NCBI GenBank assembly: GCA_902625945.1 | Contig: CACODG010000001.1 | Span: forward strand, 62,001 to 126,000 | Source: an uncultured Pelagibacteraceae bacterium | GTDB taxonomy: Bacteria; Pseudomonadota; Alphaproteobacteria; Pelagibacterales; Pelagibacteraceae | DNA length: 64,000 bases | Reading direction: 5' to 3' | Part shown: piece by piece, positions 9,551 through 17,206 of the stretch | Layout: each line of letters starts with the position of its first letter | How positions within the stretch are numbered: the first letter of the stretch is position 1 | Made by a program: the position numbers and the translations under genes | The notes under the pieces: model-generated | Database searches by the model: none | Told to the model about the DNA's origin: nothing | Seen by the model: the letters and a program-made list of their open reading frames with translations, nothing else

Positions 9551-10740
9551 TGAGTTTATTTAAAATTACAGAAAAATTTGTCTTAAACAAACTAAAGAAT
9601 ATCTCACAAGGAAATTTAAAACTAATTAATTATGATGGAAAAGTATTTCATTTTGGCGATTTAGAAAGTAAATTATTTTCAGATATAAAAATTAATAACC
9701 CTAATTTTTACCTAAATGTTGTTCTTGGAGGAAGTTCAGCTTTAGGCGAAGCACATATGAAAAAAGATTTTTATACCTCAAATTTAACAAATTTAATAGA
9801 ACTTACTGCTAGAAATATTGATACCATTTATTCATTTTCAGGAAGTTTAAAATTACAAAAAATTAAAAATTTTTTAAAAAAAATATTTGCATCAAACACT
9901 AAATCTAAAAGTAAAAAATATATTTCAAAACATTATGACCTAGGTAATGAGTTTTTTTCATTGTGGCTTGACAAAAGTCTTACTTATTCAAGTGCTGTTT
10001 ATAAGGATGAGACAAATGATTTAGAAAATGCTCAAAGAAATAAATTTCAAGAGCTCATAAATCTGCTTAATATTAAAGATGGAAATAAGGTTTTAGAAAT
10101 AGGATGTGGCTGGGGCGGATTTGCTGAGTTTTTGGCTAAAAATTATGATGTAAGTATCGACTGTATAACAATTTCAAAAAATCAATACGACTTTACAAAA
10201 AAAAAAATATTTAATTCAGGGTTAAACAACAAGGTTAATGTCAAGTTTTTAGATTATAGGGACCTTAAAGATAAATATGACCATGTTGCTTCAATAGAAA
10301 TGATTGAGGCAGTCGGAGAAAAATATATGGATCAATATTTTGCTACAATTAAAAAAGTTCTAAATGATAATGGCACTGCTGCTATTCAAGGTATCGTTAT
10401 TAAAGATGAATTATTCGGTAGATATCGAGCAAATGAGGACTTTATCCAAAAATATATATTTCCTGGTGGATTTTTACCTTCAATAAAATTTATGGAAAAT
10501 CTTATAAAGAAAAATGAGCTAAAACTTGAAAAAATTAACACTTATTCAGAAGATTACGCTAGAACTTTAGCTACTTGGAGAAAAAACTTTTTAGGTGTTT
10601 GGGATAAAATAAGCCCCCTTGGTTTTGATGATTATTTTAAGCGTATGTGGGAATTTTACCTATCTTATTGTGAGGGCGGCTTTAGGTCAAAAAACATTAA
10701 CTTGATTCAATTCTCTATGTCTAATAGATATTTGTCATGA
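9550..10740 (+). CDS. cyclopropane-fatty-acyl-phospholipid synthase family methyltransferase
   Basis: The enzyme uses S-adenosylmethionine to add a methylene or methyl group to double bonds in membrane phospholipid acyl chains. In 396 residues it shows the CFA lead-in (SKHYDLGNEFFSLWLDKSLTYSSA, residues 127-149), the SAM motif VLEIGCGWGG at 181-190, the EMIEAVGEKYMDQYF segment and the usual C-terminal YCEGGFRSKNINLIQFSM. It sits in a four-gene overlapping operon with a FAD oxidoreductase, DUF1365 and DUF3833. It may make a methylated or furan-type precursor rather than cyclopropane; the sequence does not decide. Confidence 0.92.
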   Translation: MSLFKITEKFVLNKLKNISQGNLKLINYDGKVFHFGDLESKLFSDIKINNPNFYLNVVLGGSSALGEAHMKKDFYTSNLTNLIELTARNIDTIYSFSGSLKLQKIKNFLKKIFASNTKSKSKKYISKHYDLGNEFFSLWLDKSLTYSSAVYKDETNDLENAQRNKFQELINLLNIKDGNKVLEIGCGWGGFAEFLAKNYDVSIDCITISKNQYDFTKKKIFNSGLNNKVNVKFLDYRDLKDKYDHVASIEMIEAVGEKYMDQYFATIKKVLNDNGTAAIQGIVIKDELFGRYRANEDFIQKYIFPGGFLPSIKFMENLIKKNELKLEKINTYSEDYARTLATWRKNFLGVWDKISPLGFDDYFKRMWEFYLSYCEGGFRSKNINLIQFSMSNRYLS

Positions 10741-11261
10741 AAAAATTTGTCGGATTTTTTTTACTAATTATATTAACAGGATGTGCAAATAAAATGAAAC
10801 CAACTGATTTTAAAGATCAAAAACCAAGACTTGTTATCGAAAACTATTTGTCAGGCAATGTAAAAGCATGGGGGGTATTACAAAATAGAAGTGGTAAAGT
10901 TACAAGACAATTTAAAGCTGACTTAAATGGGAAATGGGATGGTTCACGATTAATTTTAGATGAGATTTTTGATTGGAATGACGGAGAAAGACAAACTCGT
11001 CAATGGACTATTAAAAAAATTGATGATCACAATTATGAAGGAACTGCATCAGATGTAGTAGGGACAGCGCAAGGTTTTTCATATGGGCCAGCATTTAAAT
11101 TTGAATACGTATTACTCGTTCCAGTTAAAGGGAAAAATATCAAAATTACTTTTGACGATTGGATTTTTATGCAAGATGAGCGTGTGGCAATTAATAGAGC
11201 GACAATGACTAAATTTGGGATTAAAGTTGCAGAATTAACAGTAATGTTTGTGAAAGATTAA
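10737..11261 (+). CDS. DUF3833 family lipoprotein
   Basis: The 174-residue protein has a lipoprotein signal peptide with lipobox LTGC (cysteine 16), so it should be anchored in a membrane facing the periplasm. The mature part matches DUF3833: PRLVIENYLSGNVKAWGVLQNRSG, then an FDWNDGERQTRQWTI strand and a GTAQGFSYGPAF segment that suggests a beta-rich, lipocalin-like fold. It overlaps the cyclopropane synthase gene by 4 bases (ATGA). This family is regularly the last member of the FAD-DUF1365-CFA cluster. A lipid-binding role is plausible but inferred. Confidence 0.86.
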   Translation: MKKFVGFFLLIILTGCANKMKPTDFKDQKPRLVIENYLSGNVKAWGVLQNRSGKVTRQFKADLNGKWDGSRLILDEIFDWNDGERQTRQWTIKKIDDHNYEGTASDVVGTAQGFSYGPAFKFEYVLLVPVKGKNIKITFDDWIFMQDERVAINRATMTKFGIKVAELTVMFVKD

Positions 11262-11262
11262 T

Positions 11263-11847
11263 ATGTTTGAACTTCCTAAACTAGATTATCCAAAATCAGA
11301 CCTTTCTCCAATAATGTCTGAGCAAACTTTGGATTTGCACCATGGTAAACACCATCAAACATATATTACAAATCTTAATAATTTTATTAAAGGCTCTGAT
11401 TACGAAAAATTGTCTTTAGAAGATATAATAAAAAAATCATCTACTGAAAAAAAAGCAGGTATCTTTAATAATGCAAGTCAACACTGGAATCATAATCTTT
11501 TTTGGAAGTGCATGAAACCTAATGGTGGAGGAAAGGTCCCTGCTAAACTCGAAAATAAAATAAAAACAGATTTTGGAAGTTTTGAAAAATTTAGAGAAGA
11601 ATTTATTAATGCTGGTGTCACTCAGTTCGGATCTGGATGGTGTTGGTTGTCTTTAAAAGATGATAGACTAGTAGTCACTAAATCACCAAATGCTGAAAAT
11701 CCAATAATCAACAATATGAAACCTATATTAGGCTGTGATGTTTGGGAACATTCTTACTATTTAGATTATAAAAATAAAAGACCTGCTTACCTAGAAAATT
11801 TTTTTGATAAACTAATTAATTGGGAATTTGTTGAGTCAAACTTGTAA
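11263..11847 (+). CDS. sodB: superoxide dismutase, Fe/Mn family
   Basis: The enzyme dismutates superoxide to oxygen and hydrogen peroxide. The 194-residue protein has the four metal ligands in their normal contexts: H26 in LDLHHGKHHQTY, a histidine in NASQHWNHNLFW, and Asp and His in GCDVWEHSYYLDY. The QFGSGWCWL segment and overall length are typical of the iron type. There is no signal peptide, so it acts in the cytoplasm. It starts one base after the DUF3833 stop and so belongs with the oxidative-defence genes around it. The iron versus manganese choice is inferred from general similarity. Confidence 0.93.
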   Translation: MFELPKLDYPKSDLSPIMSEQTLDLHHGKHHQTYITNLNNFIKGSDYEKLSLEDIIKKSSTEKKAGIFNNASQHWNHNLFWKCMKPNGGGKVPAKLENKIKTDFGSFEKFREEFINAGVTQFGSGWCWLSLKDDRLVVTKSPNAENPIINNMKPILGCDVWEHSYYLDYKNKRPAYLENFFDKLINWEFVESNL

Positions 11848-11861
11848 TAATTAACTATTTT

Positions 11862-12272
11862 TTACTCTTTGTTTTTTCTTGCGAAGATAAATGATCTTAC
11901 GCATTGAATTAAAAAGTAGAGACCAGTCAGTAACATCATTATTTTAGATGTATCTGCCCAAAAATTTCCAAATGCATTTCCACTTAATATAGATCTAATA
12001 AAATCTAATCCGCCAAGAAAAATGATAAGACCAAAAATTACAACAATATGCATAAATAATTTTTTTTTTGATGAGAACTTTACAGCTAAATATGAAAATA
12101 CAACTAAAGGCAAACCTAGAAAAGACGGAATATAAGACGTTGATGATGAGCTTCCACTAATAAAACTTACCATGACTCCCCAAGCGATTAAGAAGAGACC
12201 GTAATAAATCGATAACTTTTCAATTGTTAAATTTAAAACTTTAAATTCTTTATTTGAGTTCTCATTTTCCAT
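11862..12272 (-). CDS. hypothetical membrane protein, about four helices
   Basis: I do not recognise a family. The 136-residue protein has a polar N-terminus of about 20 residues (many Asn, Glu and Lys) and then four hydrophobic segments (around residues 20-40, 50-65, 75-92 and 108-128). A serine-rich loop follows the first helix. It ends with a basic tail (RKNKE). It lies 2 bases downstream of the monooxygenase-like gene on the same strand and is convergent with sodB. No catalytic motif is visible. It resembles small DUF-type inner membrane proteins. Confidence 0.7.
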   Translation of the reverse strand: MENENSNKEFKVLNLTIEKLSIYYGLFLIAWGVMVSFISGSSSSTSYIPSFLGLPLVVFSYLAVKFSSKKKLFMHIVVIFGLIIFLGGLDFIRSILSGNAFGNFWADTSKIMMLLTGLYFLIQCVRSFIFARKNKE

Positions 12273-12274
12273 TT

Positions 12275-12577
12275 TTAAATAACCTTTTCAAATCCTTCAA
12301 AATTTGGATGACCTATATACAAATTTTGATGCTGACCAGCGTTCTTGTGCGCAAGCCTGAAAGCTTCAGACTTCGTCCAATTAATAAAATCTTCTTTTGA
12401 GTCCCAAATGCTATGTGATGCATAAAGTGTATGATCTTGATTTTTTTCTCCTTTAACTAAGTTAAATTTTTTGAAGCCAGGAACATTCTCTAAGTGAGTT
12501 TCTCTATTTTTCCACACTTCCTCAAAAGCTTCTTCTTTTCCAAGTACTATTTTAAATCTATTCATTGCTATATACAT
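12275..12577 (-). CDS. antibiotic biosynthesis monooxygenase (ABM)/HmoA-like protein
   Basis: This 100-residue protein has the dimeric ferredoxin-like ABM fold pattern: a strand MNRFKIVLGKEEAFEEVWKN, a helix, VPGFKKFNLVKG, then YASHSIWDSKEDFINWTKSE and SEAFRLAHK. The WxSKEDFxxWxxSEAFRxAH block is typical of HmoA/IsdG-related heme-degrading or quinone-forming monooxygenases. The molecular substrate is uncertain; heme is the best guess because of the HmoA similarity. A small membrane protein gene lies just upstream and a membrane protein just downstream, all on the minus strand. A later ATG (codon 5) could also be the start. Confidence 0.78.
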   Translation of the reverse strand: MYIAMNRFKIVLGKEEAFEEVWKNRETHLENVPGFKKFNLVKGEKNQDHTLYASHSIWDSKEDFINWTKSEAFRLAHKNAGQHQNLYIGHPNFEGFEKVI

Positions 12578-12578
12578 A

Positions 12579-12698
12579 TTAAAAAAAATTACCTATGCCT
12601 AATGCAGCTGCAACAATTATAACAAGCCAGATTAAGCCTTTTATAAGAAAAAAGTAAAATCCTCCTATAAGTAAGTTTTTGTAAGATTTTTTTAACAT
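12579..12698 (-). CDS. small membrane protein, 39 residues
   Basis: A short open frame codes a basic start (MLKKSYKN) followed by one long hydrophobic stretch rich in Ile, Leu, Phe and Ala that ends in NFF. It looks like a single-span inner membrane miniprotein. It fills the gap upstream of the ABM gene and ends one base before that gene's start, consistent with an operon. Small proteins with this layout are common in compact SAR11 genomes. The function is unknown, and the evidence is position plus amphipathic layout only. Confidence 0.5.
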   Translation of the reverse strand: MLKKSYKNLLIGGFYFFLIKGLIWLVIIVAAALGIGNFF

Positions 12699-12751
12699 AT
12701 TATATATTACAAAATTTTAGGGTAAATTATTTAAGACTTTTTGTCCCAAGT

Positions 12752-13504
12752 TTAACGTTTAACTAATTTATCAACTAAAAATAAATAAAGCCTATAAGGC
12801 AATATTCTTAAAAATTTTAAAGTAAGCGTTAATCCTTTTGGAAAATGAATTTCAAACGAGCTTGACTTAACTAAACCATCAAAAATTTTTTCTGCAGCGT
12901 ATTCTGGTGTTTTTAAAAATGGCATAGGAAAATCATTTTTATCAGTCAAAGGGGTTTTAATAAATCCAGGGGAGACGATTGAGATCCTCACACCATATTT
13001 TTTAAAATCGAAGTAAATACTCTCACTAAAATTTGTCAAAGCAGCTTTTGACGGACCATAGCCACTTGAATTAGGTAGTCCCCTATAACCTGCAATAGAA
13101 GAAACAATCGAAATATGCCCAGATTTTTTTTTTTTAAAAAAATCTTCAACGGCTTTTAAGCAATCAATCACGCCTAAAAAATTCACATTAATGACATTTT
13201 TTATTTTATCGGGATCTATATTTTGTTCATCTTTTGGATCATATGTTCCGCTAGAAAACAAACAAATATCCAGGTCACCAAAGTCATCTATGATACTTTT
13301 GAAAACATCTTTTATTTGATTTCGATTAGTTACATCTAATGGAAAGGATGATATATTTTGGTTTGTAGCTAATTCATCTAATAATTCTTTTCTTCTTGCT
13401 GAAACAGCAACTTTCCAACCCTCTTTTGCAAATTTTTCAGCAACAGCTTTTCCAATCCCACTAGAGGCACCAGTTATCCAAATTTTTTTCTGATTTTCTG
13501 ACAT
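12752..13504 (-). CDS. short-chain dehydrogenase/reductase
   Basis: The 250-residue protein is a classical SDR. It has the cofactor motif ITGASSGIGKAV near residue 10, an arginine pair after strand 2 (SARRKE) that suggests NADP, an LDVT segment, the SIVSSIAGYRG serine and the catalytic YGPSK. A hydrophobic C-terminal stretch (LTLKFLRILPYRLYLFLVDKL) suggests membrane association, as in the YqjQ/DltE-like group. It is divergent from tspO with 21 bases between. SDRs of this type often accompany the FAD-DUF1365-CFA cluster, so a lipid substrate is possible. Confidence 0.88.
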   Translation of the reverse strand: MSENQKKIWITGASSGIGKAVAEKFAKEGWKVAVSARRKELLDELATNQNISSFPLDVTNRNQIKDVFKSIIDDFGDLDICLFSSGTYDPKDEQNIDPDKIKNVINVNFLGVIDCLKAVEDFFKKKKSGHISIVSSIAGYRGLPNSSGYGPSKAALTNFSESIYFDFKKYGVRISIVSPGFIKTPLTDKNDFPMPFLKTPEYAAEKIFDGLVKSSSFEIHFPKGLTLTLKFLRILPYRLYLFLVDKLVKR

Positions 13505-13525
13505 GAATTAGTTATATCTTATATA

Positions 13526-13990
13526 ATGACAAAAAATAAATATTTATCTTTAGCTGTAATAATACTTATTACCTTTTTAGCGCCTGTTATTGGAAGCTAC
13601 GCCACTTCAGAGTTTAAAGAGCCTTGGTACTCGCAATTAATATTACCAAGTTTTAATCCTCCAAGCTGGGTATTTGCGCCTGTGTGGTCTACTTTATATA
13701 TCATGATGTCATTGGCGATTTGGAAAATATGGATAAAAACATTTGATAGCAAAATTCTAAAAATATACTTTGTTCATATTTTTTTTAATAGCACATGGAC
13801 GGTAGTTTTTTTCGGACTTCATCAGATTGGTTTAGCTTTATTGAATCTTATGATAATTTTAATTTTTATAATAATTTTAATGAAAGAATATTTTAATAAA
13901 GATATAATTAGTTATATTCTAATGATACCTTATTTATCTTGGTCGGGTTATGCCTTTATTTTAAACAGTGCGATATTTTTATTAAATTAA
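13526..13990 (+). CDS. tspO: TspO/MBR family protein
   Basis: This five-helix membrane protein of 154 residues is the bacterial homologue of the peripheral benzodiazepine receptor. It has the diagnostic tryptophan- and proline-rich segment FNPPSWVFAPVWSTLYIMMS around residues 44-63, HIFFNSTWTVVFF and a late LSWSGYAFILNSAIF. TspO binds porphyrins and is tied to light, oxygen and tetrapyrrole control in alphaproteobacteria. It lies between oxidative-defence genes, which agrees with a role in photo-oxidative stress. Its stop overlaps the end of the convergent HPP gene by 4 bases. Confidence 0.93.
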   Translation: MTKNKYLSLAVIILITFLAPVIGSYATSEFKEPWYSQLILPSFNPPSWVFAPVWSTLYIMMSLAIWKIWIKTFDSKILKIYFVHIFFNSTWTVVFFGLHQIGLALLNLMIILIFIIILMKEYFNKDIISYILMIPYLSWSGYAFILNSAIFLLN

Positions 13991-14457
13991 AACCATTTTT
14001 TTGGATAAGATCTTCTTAAAATAAACCTATTAATTAAAATAGTTAAAAAAATAATCACAATACTTCCCACTAACACAGGAAAAATTATATAATTAAGCGA
14101 AACATCAGCGAATAAAGCTATTAGAGGATTCGCTGCTGCTGGGGGATGAATTATTTTAAAATACATCATTAAAGTTACAGTTACCCCGACTGATAGACCA
14201 AGAGTAGTATATGATATGCCAAAAAATTCATTAAATAAAATTCCTATTATTATTCCTAACAAATGTCCGAAAAAAATATTTGATGGTTGAGCAAATTCAC
14301 TTTCATAAAAGATTAAAACTATAAGGGTTGTAGAGCCAAAAGAAAACATTAACCAAAATCCTGTGGATGTCTCAAAGCTCAAAAATGATAATACTCCTAT
14401 TATTATTGAGGCAGCAAACCCAGCTATTAAAGGTTCTAATTTTTTTGATATTTTCAT
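13987..14457 (-). CDS. HPP family membrane protein
   Basis: The 156-residue protein has four or five hydrophobic segments and the family-defining motif IHPPAAANPLIALFAD near residues 104-119, together with the SEFAQPSNIFFGHLLG segment. HPP proteins act in nitrite transport in plants and cyanobacteria, but their bacterial substrate is generally unknown. It is a stand-alone minus-strand gene, divergent from the inositol monophosphatase gene and convergent with tspO. The basic tail (RRSYPKKWF) should face the cytoplasm. Confidence 0.88.
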   Translation of the reverse strand: MKISKKLEPLIAGFAASIIIGVLSFLSFETSTGFWLMFSFGSTTLIVLIFYESEFAQPSNIFFGHLLGIIIGILFNEFFGISYTTLGLSVGVTVTLMMYFKIIHPPAAANPLIALFADVSLNYIIFPVLVGSIVIIFLTILINRFILRRSYPKKWF

Positions 14458-14492
14458 ATATATTTTTTTTTAAATTAAGTTATATACACATA

Positions 14493-15284
14493 ATGAATTA
14501 TAAAAAATCATTCAACTTTTTAAAAAAATTACCATCAAAATTAAACTTATTTTACAAAAGAAAATCTAAATCTGGCATAAAAGTAAATAATAAATCTAAA
14601 TCAAAAAAAAATTTTGACCCTGTCACAAATTTTGATAAAGCTTTTGAAAAATACATTCGATCATTAATTAATAAAAAGTTTCCTAAAGATGCAATTATTG
14701 GGGAAGAATTTGAGGATAAGTTTTCATCAAATAACTTAAAATGGTCTATTGATCCTATTGATGGAACTAGAGCATTTGTTATAGGTGCACCGACATGGTC
14801 AAATTTAATTAGCCTATCGTATCAAGATAAGTCACTTTTAGGATTAGCAAACTTTCCAGAACTAAATAAATATTACATAAATGATAAAAGTAAATCTTAT
14901 GTCTTTAAAAATAAAAAACGATTTGCTCTTAGGTCATCTAATAATGACAATCTGAAAACTATAAAAATCATAGGAAATTTTCACGGAACCTTAAGTTATG
15001 AAAGACAACGTAAAGTAATTAAAAAATTTGGTTGGTCATTTAGGTTAGCCGGATTTGATGCCTTAAATTATTGTTTACTCGCAGAGGGAAAAGTCGATGC
15101 AGTTATTGAGGCAAATTTAAAACCTTATGATATACTTCCTTTGATACCAATTATAAAAAATTCTGGAGCAATAGTTACTAATTGGAATAATCAAGACGCG
15201 GAAATAGGAGGAAACATATTGGCATCGTCAAATAGAAGTTTACATAATAAAATTCTTAAACTTTTAAAACCTTTTGTAAAATAA
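14493..15284 (+). CDS. inositol monophosphatase family protein (HisN-like histidinol-phosphatase)
   Basis: The 263-residue protein contains the metal-binding motifs of this superfamily: IIGEEF, WSIDPIDGTRAFVIG and, near the end, KPYDILPLIPIIKNSGA in place of the usual WDxAA. The RAFVIGAPTWSNLI segment is typical of the HisN-type histidinol phosphatases that replace HisB phosphatase in alphaproteobacteria. The first ATG in frame is 42 codons upstream, but that part lies antisense inside the HPP gene. I chose 14493, where the protein begins with a basic lead. HisI at 22574 supports local histidine synthesis, though the phosphatase assignment remains inferred. Confidence 0.8.
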   Translation: MNYKKSFNFLKKLPSKLNLFYKRKSKSGIKVNNKSKSKKNFDPVTNFDKAFEKYIRSLINKKFPKDAIIGEEFEDKFSSNNLKWSIDPIDGTRAFVIGAPTWSNLISLSYQDKSLLGLANFPELNKYYINDKSKSYVFKNKKRFALRSSNNDNLKTIKIIGNFHGTLSYERQRKVIKKFGWSFRLAGFDALNYCLLAEGKVDAVIEANLKPYDILPLIPIIKNSGAIVTNWNNQDAEIGGNILASSNRSLHNKILKLLKPFVK

Positions 15285-15806
15285 ATGATTAATTTGTTCA
15301 TAAGTCGAATATTCAGAGCCATCAAAATCGATATAGAATTATTTGAAGAGGTAGAAAAAGATAAAAAAGCAACATTTCAAGCAGGTGTGGTTGTTGTGTT
15401 GTCTAGTTTAGCAGCTGGCGTAGGATCAATACATTTAGGAGTATCAAATTTTTTAATTGCTCCAGCTTTGTCTTTACTTAGCTGGTATGTTTGGGCTTAT
15501 ATAATTTATTTTGTTGGTGTTAAATTATTTGGAGATAATAAAACTAAAAGTAATCATGGTGAACTTTTAAGAACGATTGGTTTTTCAAGTGCACCTGGGC
15601 TGATTAGGGTTTTTGGTGTAACCCCAGAACTTATGACAGTAACATTTGTTGGTTCAGCTTTTTGGATGCTTGCGTGCATGGTGGTAGCTGTTAAATCGGC
15701 ATTAGATTATGATAGTTTATGGAAAGCTTTTGGTGTAGTTGTTGTTTCCTGGTTAGTTCAAGCTTTTTTCTTATTTTTGATACTTGTTTTATTTAAAGGA
15801 ATTTAA
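15285..15806 (+). CDS. Yip1 domain-containing membrane protein
   Basis: The 173-residue protein has five hydrophobic segments after a short amphipathic lead. It fits the Yip1 family, with an acidic EEVEKDKKATFQAG region, an LSWYVWAYIIYFVGVKLFG helix, and a GELLRTIGFSSAPGLIRVFGV loop that is highly typical. The bacterial function is unknown. It begins directly after the phosphatase stop with no spacer, so the two genes are likely co-transcribed. Its last 4 bases overlap the end of a small minus-strand gene. Confidence 0.82.
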   Translation: MINLFISRIFRAIKIDIELFEEVEKDKKATFQAGVVVVLSSLAAGVGSIHLGVSNFLIAPALSLLSWYVWAYIIYFVGVKLFGDNKTKSNHGELLRTIGFSSAPGLIRVFGVTPELMTVTFVGSAFWMLACMVVAVKSALDYDSLWKAFGVVVVSWLVQAFFLFLILVLFKGI

Positions 15807-15967
15807 AGAGGAAATATTCTTTTTGAAAGATTACAGCTATTACAAATTTTATAGCTATACATTATTAAATTTTGTTTCACAGTTTCATCCTCATTTTTGC
15901 ACTCTTCACAAATATTATCTATTTTTTCATTATCGGCATCTATGACAATATGATCATCGTTTTCCAT
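15803..15967 (-). CDS. small protein with two CxxC pairs, 54 residues
   Basis: A minus-strand frame fills the gap between the Yip1 and msrA genes. It codes an acidic N-terminal half and two cysteine pairs, C20/C23 (ICEEC) and C42/C45 (ICNSC), followed by LSKRIFPL. The C-x2-C, 18-residue spacer, C-x2-C layout is that of a zinc ribbon or rubredoxin-like knuckle. No family is recognised. The start is at the ATG at 15967, divergent from msrA with 23 bases between. It could act as a zinc-binding regulator or adaptor, which is speculative. Confidence 0.6.
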   Translation of the reverse strand: MENDDHIVIDADNEKIDNICEECKNEDETVKQNLIMYSYKICNSCNLSKRIFPL

Positions 15968-15990
15968 ATAAATTAATATATCATTAAATA

Positions 15991-16563
15991 ATGAAAAAAT
16001 ATTTTATTATTATTTCATTTTTTGTAAGTAGTTCTTTTGCAAACGCTCAAGACTTTAAAAAAGCATATTTTGCTGGCGGATGCTTCTGGTGCATGGAGGA
16101 ATCATTTGATCAAATTAATGGGGTTATTTCTACAATTTCAGGTTACTCTGGCGGACATTTAAAAAACCCAACTTATCAGGATGTAATTTATAAAGATACC
16201 GGTCATGTAGAAGTTATTGAAATAACATACGACTCAAAATTAATTAGCTTTGAAAAACTCTTAGATATTTATTGGAAAAATATTGACCCTTTTGATTCTG
16301 CTGGGCAATTTTGTGACAAAGGTAAAAGCTATAGATCAGTAATTTTTTTTCAAACACAACCAGAAAAAGAATTCATAAGTAAATCTTTCAAAAAATTGGA
16401 AAAACTATTCAATAGAAAAATAGCAACTTTGGTTTGGAAATTCGATAAATTTTACCCTGCCGAAGATTATCACCAAGATTATTATGAAAAAAACTTTATT
16501 AGATACCTTATGTATAAAAAGGGGTGTAAAAGAGAAGAGACCTTGAAAAGAATATGGAATTGA
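15991..16563 (+). CDS. msrA: peptide methionine sulfoxide reductase MsrA, exported
   Basis: MsrA reduces the S-epimer of methionine sulfoxide in damaged proteins. A signal peptide (about residues 1-19, ending FANAQ) indicates a periplasmic form. The catalytic cysteine is C31 in AGGCFWCMEESF. The rest is typical: GYSGGHLKNPTYQDV, TGHVEVIEITYD, IDPFDSAGQFCDKGKSYRS and the AEDYHQDYYEKNF motif. At 190 residues it carries no fused MsrB domain. Its end overlaps the next gene by 10 bases. An exported MsrA next to photolyase genes fits defence against light-driven oxidation. Confidence 0.94.
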   Translation: MKKYFIIISFFVSSSFANAQDFKKAYFAGGCFWCMEESFDQINGVISTISGYSGGHLKNPTYQDVIYKDTGHVEVIEITYDSKLISFEKLLDIYWKNIDPFDSAGQFCDKGKSYRSVIFFQTQPEKEFISKSFKKLEKLFNRKIATLVWKFDKFYPAEDYHQDYYEKNFIRYLMYKKGCKREETLKRIWN

Positions 16564-17009
16564 AAAAAACATTTGCAATGATTTTTTTCGTTGGTTTGAT
16601 AAGCTCGGTTAAAGCTGAGATGATAAAACCGGCAGAAAATTTATCTGCTTATGAAGTTATAAAAATTCAATTAAATGCTCTTAAAAATAACGATGAAAAA
16701 GATACAGGGATAAAACAAACCTGGTTGTTTGCACATCCCGACAACAAAAAGATGACAGGACCATATCCTAGATTTCGTATAATGCTTTATGATGTACATT
16801 ATAGAATTTTATTAAATCATTTTTCTCATAAAATAGATTTAATCATGAATACCGATAATAAATTTGTTTATGGTGTTAAAGTTTTGAGTGAGGAAAAAAA
16901 ACAATTCTATTATTTATGGCATGTTGAAAGAGGCAACGACAAAGATTGTAAAAGCTGTTGGTTCACATCTGGTGTCTCCATGCCAACAGATCAAGGTAAT
17001 TCAATTTGA
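16554..17009 (+). CDS. DUF4864-like exported protein
   Basis: The 151-residue protein has an N-terminal signal peptide (about residues 1-21, ending VKAE). The mature part, LSAYEVIKIQLNALKNNDE followed by FAHPDNKKMTGPYPRFRIML and a late FYYLWHVERG, matches the DUF4864 pattern, which has a cystatin or NTF2-like look. The terminal part holds CKSCWFTSGV. No function is known. It overlaps the end of msrA and the start of the next small gene, so it belongs to the same operon. The family call is from memory and moderately sure. Confidence 0.7.
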   Translation: MELKKTFAMIFFVGLISSVKAEMIKPAENLSAYEVIKIQLNALKNNDEKDTGIKQTWLFAHPDNKKMTGPYPRFRIMLYDVHYRILLNHFSHKIDLIMNTDNKFVYGVKVLSEEKKQFYYLWHVERGNDKDCKSCWFTSGVSMPTDQGNSI

Positions 17010-17206
17010 AAAGACCGCCATTTGCAGTTAGATATCTTATAATTGGAGCAATATTGGTTATTCCACCAATACTTAGCACTCATTATGGAACAATATATTT
17101 GGGAAAGCATAATGGTGTATTACTAGGTTTTTGTGTCGGGATTGTTTGTGTATCTTTTGCGTGCTGGAAGCTTTTTATTGATGAGTGGAGGGATGACGAG
17201 GACTAA
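17006..17206 (+). CDS. small two-helix membrane protein, 66 residues
   Basis: The protein starts at a TTG codon overlapping the TGA of the upstream gene, has two hydrophobic segments (about residues 8-25 and 36-55) joined by a short polar loop, and ends with the acidic tail DEWRDDED. I do not recognise a family. Its stop overlaps the ATG of the photolyase-like gene by one base (TAATG), so it is embedded in the msrA-photolyase operon, and the coupled arrangement argues that it is expressed. The function is unknown. Confidence 0.62.
   Translation: MKRPPFAVRYLIIGAILVIPPILSTHYGTIYLGKHNGVLLGFCVGIVCVSFACWKLFIDEWRDDED

Noticed and set aside
14367-14492. Longer N-terminus for the HisN-like protein
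   Set aside because: It runs antisense to the HPP gene and has no match to the family.
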